Shown here one piece after another: positions 27,101-39,405 of a DNA stretch of 64,000 nucleotides (position 1 is its first letter; every line of letters starts with the position of its first letter). The notes under the pieces are model-generated. The model was not told the DNA's origin. It searched no databases and was given only the letters and a program-made list of their open reading frames with translations. The translations under genes and the position numbers were made by a program. Source of the stretch: Lingula anatina (taxonomy: Eukaryota > Brachiopoda > Lingulata > Lingulida > Lingulidae); contig NW_019774225.1 in the NCBI RefSeq assembly GCF_001039355.2, positions 29,619-93,618 on the forward strand, in the 5' to 3' direction.

Positions 27101-30100
27101 AAAATATCACATCTGACACACACATGCACAATTTCACATCATTAGTAACACAGTGTCACATCTTACAACTGTGACATGCAACAATATCACCTTTGACTCT
27201 AATATTCTTGTAAGTCAAACCAAACATCATAACATTAAATTTTAAAGAGAAAAAAAAAAGTCACTTTTTCACACCTATGGGTTTCAACAGTATCTTCAGG
27301 GAGGTGTTATGCATTACACATTCATCCAATGTTCAATTAAAAACCTATTCAGTTTACAAGACTTGCAGGTCTTTTATCCACACATGTATGTGGACACATG
27401 TATGAAGAGCCCCTACCTAATTTTTGCAAATGCCACAGGAGAAAGATCAGATTATGTGATTCGACAGGCTTTTTTCAGACTATTAATGAAACTGTCACTT
27501 TTTATTCCCAAGATTGCGTATCTTGGTAAAGATTAGAATTTGCTCAGTCTGAATTGCTCGCTTCTGAAAATTGATCTTGGAGTGCTTCATTGTCTCCTCT
27601 GGGGTGATTTGTAATTTACTTATGCTTAAAGAATGCAAGCTAAAAGCACAAACGGTCTTTGTTTTAATTAATTATCTGAGCAGCATATTGGTGTGATTTC
27701 TGTATGCCATATAATAGATATGTAAGAATGTAATGGGAAAGAATTGTAATTATACTAAGGCGAAGTCCCTTCTTTGGTGTAGAGATACGACTAGTAGATA
27801 AATTGCTAGGCAAGCTGTATAATGTCTTTTTGTCATATGACTATATGAATTAACATAAGGAAAACACAATTCCCCTATTGGGGTTCCAGCACACTTTTTA
27901 CAGTTTGTTTTATGCAGTTATGTGCAATTCTAGGGACCATCATTAGTAACATTTCAGAAAATGATACTTTCTAACCCTGAAGGCATTATATATTACATTA
28001 CGTTTTTCAACATGAATCAGCTCTTAGTACCTAGTGGGGTAATGTACCACTGAGATAATGGACCAGTCTTTGTAAAGAGAGAGAGCCAGACTGAGAGAGA
28101 GATTTTAGCCATTTTTAAGAAATTACCCTTTTTGAAACTGAGTTAAGCAAAAATGGTCTGAGTGAGAACTAGAACATTGTCGGGGGGGGATTCCAAGAAA
28201 AACAAGATTATCCTTTTTTGAGTGTCTTGTGCCCTTTAGACTGAAACTTGAACTATTGGCTTATGCTTGATGCTATGATACTATATTACCTAATTCAGTA
28301 CCTTGATACAGGCATTATAACAGGATACTGTCACTACATTCACAAGCAATTATTATCACCTTTGTTAGCTTACTGCTGTGTTGGATAATAGCCTCAATAA
28401 CACATATAATGAGCTGCCAGGCTGTTTCCAAGATGATCAGAAAACGTTTCACATGCAGTTATATATAATGTATCATAATCCAGTGCCATAATTTATGGCT
28501 TTTATACTGAGTACACAAAATATTGTTCTGTGCCTGAACAGTATTAGTCCTTAAATTGTTCTGATGCCACATGAAACATTGCAAAAGGCATTTAGTATTG
28601 TAAATCACAGTGTTGATGATAGCATTTCACTTTATTGTATAATTTTATGAGTACCAGTACTAATTTTATCATCATTGATTATCCCCCTCCCCCCTTTTTT
28701 TTCAGAGAATACACCTGACATCAAAATTCATCTTTTATGGTCACACTATCAGCCAGGTTACCATAGCAACAGGAGGTAGGTAACATAATTGCAGTTAAAA
28801 TTAGTGCCAGGTGGCATGTGTGCTAATGGCTTGGTCTGTACATCTTCAGCATTAACATTGTCACGCAGTGCCCATTTTGAGCACTGCCTGTGTCTGAGCA
28901 AGACAACTCGAGTAGACTTTCCCCAATTAAAAATCAAATATATATAATATTGATAAAAAATTAATTAGAATCATCTCCAAAGAGACTTAACGTTTTTTTT
29001 TTCACCTGTAATATATGACATTTCTTGTCAACTTTTGCCAAGGGACCTTGGACATATGACTGACTCTTCCATGTTAGAATGATGCCTCATAATAAATAAT
29101 ATATTTAAAAAAAATCAATTTTTGTCTATTTTGAAGCAGTTTAACTTTTTACAATTATAACACAAGACTGACAATTGAGCATTTATTTTTTAGTCATTTG
29201 TACAACTGTTTTAAAAGAAGCATCACTTTTTTTAAAGGTTTCATCTACATGAGTGACTTTTTGCATCAAAGACTTACAGCAACGCAGTATGTGGCACCCC
29301 TTATGGCAAACTTTGACACTAGGATTGGGAATGAAAATTCAAATATTTATTACTTTTCTAATGGTAAGTACCCCGACTTTCAGGTGTTACAGAACTCTTA
29401 CATTTACATTAACATGATATGTGTGTGACTCTTCTGTGACCTCTGAACCTCGGGGTAATGACTGTTGATTTTCATAAAGAGTTTCATAAAGATGGAAATA
29501 AGGAATTTTTATTCCAGGGGTCATTCCCAATGAAACTATTGTTCCAGGTAGATCAGTACAACTTGTGGGGACTCTCAGATTAACAGATTAACAACCAATA
29601 TGCCATAATGGCATAATGTAAAGGACTGTTGCAATAATTAATTAACTCTTCTGACTGTCTAAGGAAAGCAGTGGTGACATAATAGTGAAGCACAAGCTTA
29701 TTGCTGCCTTTTGTTTAGAGCATTTCTTGTTGTATAGCACATATAGCCAGTTAAAAAATATAGATAATCACTTTATAACTGACTGAAGTCGGCATCAAAG
29801 TAAAAAATGAGATGCACTTGTTATTAATTTAAACTTGGTGTTTTGAAATTTTCCAGAAACCATATTAGTTGTTCATTGGGACAAAGTCCATCTCAAAGAC
29901 AATCCTGGTGGTGAGTTTAAGGACCATTCCCAAATCTTATCGAACTAACTGTGGATAGATCTATCTCTGAGGGGATTCTCGCTAAATTGCAATCAACTTA
30001 TGTAGGGGGTAATTTTATTTAGCAGCTTCAGTGGGCTTGCCAGACATCTTACACCCCATTCTCATAGATTAGATNTGTACTTTTTCGGCGACCAGCGACC

Positions 30101-33100
30101 ACCTTGTAAATTTGAAGCCCTCTTCACGGCGTGAATCCATTTCTCACGCAAACATTTTTCTGTTGGAAACTGGTGTCCTCCTCTATTCGAACAGTGTGGT
30201 ACACAGCACAGACTAGGCATTTTTACAGGTTTCAGTAGAATGAAAGTGGAAACGAATTTCGTGCTCTACTTTCTTTCAGATAACAACAATAGGGAAGCCT
30301 CGCTTTCGAGATACAGCCTCGCGTTTTAGGTACTGACTCGGTTTCAGTGACATCTGGTGGCGACCTTTTCTGCACGACACCTAATTGTTCTGATGCCATA
30401 TGAAACATTGCAAAAGGCATTTAATATTGTAAATTACATTGTTGATGATAGCATTCACTTTTTTGTATATATATGAGTACCAGTACTAATTTTACATCAT
30501 TGTTTATTTTTCCCCCTTTTTTTCAGAGAATACACCTGACATCAAAATTCATCTTTTATGGTCACACTATCAGCCAGGTTACCATAGCAACAGGAGGTAG
30601 GTGACAGAATTGCAGTAATAAGTAGTGCCAGGTGGCATGTGTGTTAATGGCTTGGTCTGTACGTCTTTAGCATTAACATTGTCAAGCAGTGCCCATTTTG
30701 AGCACTGCCTGTGTCTGAGCAAGACAACTCAAGTAGACTTTCCCCAATTAAAAATTAAATATATAATATTGATAAAAAATTAACTAGAATCATCTCCAAA
30801 GAGATTTAATTTTTTTTCACCTATAATATATGACGTCTTGTCAGCTTTTGCCAAGGGACCTTGGACATATGACTGACTCTTCCACATTAGAATGATGCCT
30901 CATAATAAATAATATATTTAAAAAAATCAATTTTTGTCTATTTTGAAGCAGTTTAGCTTTTTACAATTATAACACAAGACTGACAATTGAGCATTTATTT
31001 TTTAGTTATTTGTACAACTGTTTTAAAAGAAGCATCACTTTTTTTAAAGGTTTCATCTACATGAGTGACTTTCTGCATCAAAGACTTACAGCAACGCAGT
31101 ATGTGGCACCCCTTATGGCAAACTTTGACACTAGGATTGGGAATGAAAATTCAAATATTTATTACTTTTCTAATGGTAAGTACCCCGACTTTCAGGTGTT
31201 ACAGAACTCTTACATTTACATTAAAATGATATGTGTGTGCCTCTTCTGTGACCTCTGAACCTCGGGGTAATGACTGTTGATTTTCATAAAGAGTTTCATA
31301 AAGATGGAAATAAGGAATTTTTTTTCCAGAGGTCATTCCCAATGAAACTATTGTTCCAGGTAGATCAGTACAACTTGTGGGGACTCTCATATTAACAGAT
31401 TAACAACCAATATGCCATAATGAAAAGGACTGTTGCAATAATTAATTAACTCATCTGACTGTCTAAGGAAAGCAGTGGTGACATAATAGTGAAGCACAAG
31501 CTTATTGCTGTCTTTTGTTTAGAGCATTTCTTGTTGTATACCACATATAGCCAGTTAAAAAATATAGATATAATCACTTTATAACTGACTGAAGTCGGCA
31601 TCAAAGATAAAAAGTGAGATGCACTTGTTATTAATTTAAACTTTGTTTTTTGAAATTTTCCAGAAACCATATTAGTTGTTCATTGGGACAAAGTCCATCT
31701 CAAAGACAATCCTGGTGGTGAGTTTAAGGACCATTCCCAAATCTTATTGAACTAACTGTGGATAGATCTATCTCTGAGGGGATTCTCGCTAAATTGCAAT
31801 CAACTTATGTAGGGGGTAATTTTATTTAGCAGCTTCAGTGGGCTTGCCAGACATCTTAGCCACTTTAGCTGAAAGCAATTTAGCGAGAAACCCCTCGCGG
31901 ATAGATTGATCCTGTTATGGAAACCCAGTCTTAGTGACATTGTTATGTCTCCTTAATCAAAATGATTTATCTCTTATATGTGAAAAAAAGGTATTGGGAA
32001 CCATTATCAGGGAAAGAAGTGGAGGTAGCATGTTTTGTAAAGGTTGAATGTTTGGATTTGGAGATTATTTCTTAATTGTTTCATTAAATTTTATGATCAT
32101 CTGCATGTTTAATAGAAAGCCTAAAGATAATTTTTCTTTAACTGATGAATAATTTATTGATCATCCATTTCTTTTCAGCTGGAAATTTTACATTCCAATT
32201 GCTTTTAAAGAACAGTGGAGAAATTTATTTTGTATACAAAATCGTAAGTTGTAATGTGATTACTCATCAAAGATTTTTACCAATATGTACTTGACTGTGT
32301 TGCAACAGGTCTACCAGATTTATGCTACTTGCCTACCAATTTGCATCCATTATTCAATTAATATGCAATTTAGAATCACACCAGGAGGAATAAGATTATG
32401 ATCTTTTTCCTGAGACTGCTCTTAAGAATTGTAAAGTGTTACTAGATGATTTTTATTGTGAATTGACACTGAATTAAATCGCAGTGACTGTTATATCTCA
32501 TACTTGCTTCAGTGGAGAAATGAATGATATTACAAAGTCACCCAATAACTGCCAAATCAGAAACAGAGTGGTCAAACATTTTATATATAATTTTCTAGGG
32601 CACTTTTTTTTTGTGATCTAGATTTTCATTTTTGAAACATTCTAGTTTCATATAGAGGATTTTATTATATTTAATACTGGACTTACAATTTGGTCCAGTT
32701 GTTGACTTTGCATCACCCTCTAGGAACCTTCAGCCATTCTACGGAGAATCCAGATGAACTTTTCTAAGTCTTGTCATGTAATTGACTTGTTATCTGTGTT
32801 TTCAGTAGATAGGCTGAATCTCTGAAAGGGAGAGCAACTTCATCATGTGGACAAAATTGTAGGTCTAGCAAGGATTTTCCCAGAGAACCCCCCAGCTGTC
32901 ATTTGGACAGCCACCGAGGTCACCGGACGGCCTACATATTCAAAAACAACTGGACAGCTTATGAATTTTTTTGAAAAATAATGGCTTGGACTCCCTGAAT
33001 TTTTGTAGGAAATTACAGCTGTCAATTTTAGATGGGCTGTACCCCCCAACTCTGAAAAAAGCCCTGAGGTCCCGTATTAGATTTAAATATGTGAAATACT

Positions 33101-36100
33101 AAGTTATTACTTACACATGTTCACATTCAAGGTACCTGTGTCTGTCCCCGCTATCTCCTCTGCCTATCACCCGGTAAAAGTTGGTGTCTCAGATGCCTAT
33201 TATATTGACAGACTTGAACCAAATACAGGTAATTTTAAAAACAATGCATCAGAGAGGTAATGTGTTGGTTTATCCAGTAGGGTGATGTCATTTATTAGAT
33301 TTATTTTTTCATCTTTTGTGACTAATTATATGAATCGCTGCATTAAATCTCCCATAATTTGGCCTGGTAGTTCTAATATTAATCGGCAGAAAAACACCAT
33401 ATGCAAGTAAACACTTCTGTGTAAATATTTTGTTTTACTTTGCCATGAAGAACACACATGGATGGTTTTAAATAAGTACATGTATGTCTTTTCACTTCAG
33501 GCATGACATTTCGCACAATTTATGAATATGACAGAATAGTTCTGGACCTTTCAAAAGTAAGAAGCAAAAGTGTCTACAAGTTGTTTCCATTGGCAAGTGA
33601 GTGCCTATTATAGTGACTGTCTCTATTTTACACACTGAATCCCTTGCTGTATTTGCTATTTCTCTTACTACTTTGCAATTTTTTTTAGCTCATTGGTTTG
33701 TTTTACCTATCTTTATATTGATTAATTCACTGAATTTTTTTACCATATTGTTATTTAGTTTGTCTTGATAAATGCTATGCATATATCTTTGAAACAGTAG
33801 ATGTTACCAGTATGTTGTTATTATAATAAATTGTCTTTCTAAAAAATAAAAACAAGTGGAATGGTTAGCATACAGATCTTAAATTTACTTTAAGTTATGT
33901 ATAAACTGCTGCATCCCTCCCTTTCTATTTCAGCCTGTAACATACAGACCACCTGTGACACTTGCACCACTGCCAACTTGGCTCAGTTTAATTGCTCCTG
34001 GTGTCAAAAACTCAACAAGTGCTCAGATGGCATGGACCGCCACCGGCAGGCATGGCAACTAAATGGTTGTCATCAGAATGTGAGTACTATATGTGATACT
34101 CACTGTGAGCATACTTAATTGTGAAAATAATAGCAAATTTTCACTTTTGTTTATTGTAACAACTTTGAAGTTTAAAGAGTGGGGAATTTGGTGTGTTTGA
34201 AGAAAAGCTTCAGTCATTTTTGCTGCTGTGGATGTTCAGTATGATTACATCAGTGAAGCATACACAAGGACCCAGCTAATAAATAATCCACCATTGCCAA
34301 GCCAACAGCCACCACAACATGGAAAAACTTTAAAACGTATGAAATGAAGCAGGTTAAGTTAGCAGATACAAAACATGATAATTTTGTCAAGAATTGTTTT
34401 CACCCCCTTTTTTTATTCTATGTTTCATTGGTCACTATGTTTTCTTGGTTACTTGTCTGCTCAAATGTAATAATAGTTTACTAGTTGGCCACCTGCTCCA
34501 GTACATACTTTTAAGTAGTTTTTGCTCCATAGTTTTGTATACACAATTGATCAACACATTGCTTTATTTTTGTGTGTCATGGTAGTTCTACACTGCCCTA
34601 AGCTTCCTATACAACACTGCCATAATGGTAACAATCTTCTTTACCCATGTATAGTGCAATTGTGCTTCATGTAATTACGGCCTATTTTCAAGTGCTCTTT
34701 CAGTGTGTTTGATATAGGTCTGCCACTCACTTTCTATGGTTTCCATTAGTTTCAGCAATTGGCTGTGTTCTGTTCACTCTTTACATATACACATCTGACT
34801 TTTGTAGTTTTTGTTCTTGCATTCACTGCTTGTCTTTAGGGAGCTAAATTAAATCCAATACTGGTTTGCCAAATGCAGACATTCACTGTGACATTTCTTG
34901 TAAAAGTCACTGTGCAAACCTTCTACTTGAGGTGATGTTATCAATTTACTGTCGAAAAATGAATTCTTTGTTTGCATATGGGTAGCCTGTGCTGTGGCTT
35001 CTCTAAAGTAGCAATTTATATGCAAACTCTCTGCTCGAGGTAATGCCATCAGTCGGCTGTAAAATTTTATACGAAGAGCTGGCAGTTCAGTGTATTTTGG
35101 CATATTTTGGGCAATTTAAGCTTTTAGGTATTTTTTCATGCTATCCTGAGTACTAAAAAGATGGGACGACACAAAGTAATTTAAAAGATGGCAGATTGAT
35201 TTAGTAATACTCTCCACCAGAGACCAAATGAGTGATGATGCTGATTCTGTGTGAAATTTTACTATGTGGCCCTGGTAAAGGGTACAACCTAGTTAGTTCA
35301 TTGTGCTTTTGTCTTTGTAGTGACATTATGGCTGTTGTTTATGGATCCATGTACTGTCTGAATTCCTACAAAGTATACCTTCTGCATGGTAGCATATAGT
35401 ACAGACATGAACATAAATCTGCAGCTAACAAACTGTTGATATTGATTATTAAGAACATGATATAAGTATACTTCTTTATGGAATTGTAAGTTTGTACATG
35501 TGGGCCAAGTGAATAACTGCGTCAGATCAGAGATTTTTGGCTATAAATAAGTTATTTCTGAAGGATTGTAAACAAGTTTTCTACCATTTTGACCTTTAAC
35601 CAAAGGGCCTTGATTGTCATTGCACATTAATTTCCATCATCATTATAAAGAGACATTATGAAAGGTCTACTTGTCCAGAAAAATAATTATTACCAATGCC
35701 AAGGAGGTTCTGTCATTGGCTTTGTTGCAATGGTTTATTTAGCCTTTAACTCAAAAAGTTTTGGATGATTTTGATAAAATTTTCAGAGAAGGTCTGTATT
35801 GACAAATGTCTCATGGCAAACTTTTCAGGGCTTGACACGTTTGAGTGAATGTTTACATAGTACAACAACCTCATCAAACCCCACAACTACAAGCACATCC
35901 AGGAGAACTCCCGCAGTAAAGAGGACAACTGATGCAGTGCGGACTGCACCTCCAAAGTTTGTCCCCACTGGATGCCATTTAAACACAGTAAATTGAATTA
36001 TTTACTTGTGATTCTGCGTGACTTTCACATGTTTTTCTCCCTTCGGCCAATGGCTTTCTAGTAACCTGCCTCATTAAATTAACCTTCTTACCTAGATGCC

Positions 36101-38088
36101 TATTCTTAATAATTGCACTCGTCAAATTGGAGATTGAAATTAATGATTCTATCAATATTGATCTGTGAATGTTATATGGTTTTCTTGTAAATGATTTCAG
36201 TAATGAGACTCCAAGTCATTACTTCTCTTTATTTGAGTATTTTTAAAAGGCATGAATATGATTTAACCAAATAAACCTATTTCTGCAATGAGATATCAGA
36301 CAAAGCAAATCATGATGTTCGATGCACTTTCTATGACTATAATTTCCAGTAAATTTAACGAGCTTACTACCAGTCGCACTCCATCCTTTCCCTTGTTAGA
36401 CTTGTTGAAGCTTTTGTTTCTTATGTGACGTTTTGTGATTCTTTATCTGTTTTCAGAAAAGTGTTGAAGTTAGACTGCAGCACAGCAAAAAACCTACTAA
36501 ATTTTCCCAAAAATCAATAAATATGTTTTTTTTTTTTCTGAATCTTATCTGGATTACTAAAGTGTCACTTTGTTGAAGGCATTTACATCTATGCTGAAGT
36601 TGATGGTTTCAATAATCTGGTAGCCCCAGTCTAACTTAAGAACATATCTGAATATAGCTGAAGTATATCTCTGGTGGCATTTTTTTCTTGTGTGTTTGTG
36701 TGCATTTGGAGCATCTTTGTATATTGAAGTATTACACATAGTTACTAAGACTCTGCTAAACTTAAGTGTTACCCCATAACTGATAATTGTTTGAGCACAT
36801 CATTTTTTTTCTTCGGATATTGGCTGAATCTTCTAAGCATTGCCTGACTCAAATTTTGCACAATAGAAAAAATTACAGACCCCAAAGCATCTGACTTACA
36901 TGGAGTCTACTGTTACAGTACCTATATATTTACATGCTATGCAAAAAAAAAAAATAAATAAATAAATAAATAAATAACTACTCTCTACCATAATTTTTAT
37001 TGACAAACTTGAATGACAGATCTGTAAATTGTCCCCAATGTATTTAACAAAATAATATTATTTATTGTGTCCCAGGTTGATTGTCCGATTGACATGCCTC
37101 CCCATCCTGGTATTATCCTGGTGTCCTGATAATATCTGTTTGGCTTGTGATACGTGTAAGATACAAATAGATGGTGTCACAGCATACATACATATCTATT
37201 AGATGTTCAACCCTATCCATGGCCAATATGGTAAATTGCAGTGTTCCCGAAAAATCATCAAACAGCTGAACATGTCTGCCATGAATTGAAAATGTCTAAT
37301 GTCAACATGTCAGTCACAATGTCTCTATTATCGGATGACAGAGCATTTAAAATACTAAGTTCTGGCCCAGTTGTCAGCGCTTTTTGCCACTGCATGAAGT
37401 GCTCCAGTGCAAAAAAGTAGGTAATGCATTGATACTGGTAAGTCTTGCCCTCATGAGCATTTTCTAGCCCCCTTGCGAAATTCTGAGGTTTTGTACGTTG
37501 TTTGTACAACTTTTTTTTTAATTTAAAGCAAATGCATAGTCTTCTGGAACTTACTTTACTGTTTTGAACTCAAATAGAATATCCATGCTTAGATTCTGAA
37601 TCAAATTCACCCAAACAAATTAAACGTGTGGTAAAAAATGACATCGATGTGTATTCCCCATGGCCACTTCACAATGAAAAAGGTACACATTAAAAAAATG
37701 GAAATTTAATTGAGAGGAATGGAATAAAAATAAACTTGTGCCATGGGTAATTAATACTTTCATTATATTTCTTTAGCAGTTTGGCACCCATGGCCGCCTT
37801 GAGCTTTTTCCCGTCATGTGTCTTCAGTCTAAATGTACTCTCATGTTTTCCTTTCCCAACAAGTATGTATGGGCCAATGTAACTGTCCACCTCATTTCCC
37901 CCTTTTCTATCAGCCCGCCTCAGGTCTAGTTTCAAAACCTTACACCCAATCTGGTACTCCTGAAAAAAGCAAAGAAAATAATTGCACAATCTAATACAGT
38001 TTAAAAACATATCATATTTGATCGTGAAAGGGCATATAAGCATATTGGTATGCAAGTAAATTAAATTGATAATGAAGCCCAAGTGTAG

Positions 38089-38133
<45 letters not shown>

Positions 38134-39373
38134 CTAACCAAATGCATGACAATAAACAGAAATAAAAACCATGTTAAGTCTAACCTATTTGCAGCGTTTG
38201 CCGTCATAGTTTTCTTTAGCTTTGCCTGCGTTTCCTCTATGCTGGCCATAGCTGTTGGTCGTGCCTTACAGTTTAATACTTTTATTACTTCTATCCGTGG
38301 CAGTGGGTCTATTTCTTCCTCATTCATTGGTTGCAAGTTATTTAGGTCTTCATTTGGAAGAGTTGCTTCACTAGAATGGCAAATACTTAGATGCTGTGCA
38401 TGTTTGATGAGACCGAGAGTGATTTACATAATTATTGTGATACTTGTATTTTACACCTGTGGTATTAAGTATAATTTTGACTTTCTATCTGAGTGAAAAC
38501 TCATGCTCACTTTCCAAACATAAGAAAATGGGGTGTCATTTTCATGCTGGCCTGCACGGAAGTGTTATATGCAAAGTTGCGTTGCCCTAAGTAGAGATCC
38601 CTCTCTTTTGGATCTTTGCATTATTTGGTTAATAACATTGCCTTCAAAGTTTGATCGTACCTCTCTGAAATATAAAATGATACATTTACTCTTATGCTGC
38701 CACATTGGTTGTTCTATAATGTTATCGCTAGTGTAAGTCATGAAAGTATATTTGTTTGATTAAAAGAAACAGAAAGGAAATATTTATTAATAATATATTA
38801 ATCACCTATGGGTGTTATGGGCTCGTAACACACCTGCTACAGCCAGTTATTTTTGATATGGTGGCAACTAAGGTGTGGCAGAATTCTCTGCCTTGGTCTG
38901 ATACTATAATGCTAGGATAACCAAACCTAGATGATGAAAAGGTACATAGCTTGTATAGATCAAGGATGTGCTGCTGAAGTATTTCATTTAACTATGCAGT
39001 ATAGAAAGCATACACCATCAGTAAATCTTTCAAGAATATTGCCACGTTTTCAGCCTTGTTATTGGGTAGGGATTTCACTGAAGCATGCTTCGTGAAGTAG
39101 CACATGCCGTGATATGATTTTGGCATGTGGGCAAAATCAATTCCAATTTGAAAAGAAAACAACAAAATAGTTTAAGATTTGGAAATCATACCAAAATGTA
39201 AGATATGAAAAATAACTTTTCCGTTAACTTTAACGTCCATCTTACTGTAAAGCATTTTGTGACATGTGACACTTCTAGCAATACAAAAAGAGGATACACT
39301 GTATATTTGTACTGGTACGCTTTATTGCTTGTTTACACAAACTTGTGTGACTGTACGTATGGTTCAAATCTGT

Positions 39374-39405
<32 letters not shown>

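Noticed and set aside
26857-27190. CRISPR-like array
   Set aside because: The units are degenerate and contiguous, without constant repeats and unique spacers, and the DNA is animal.
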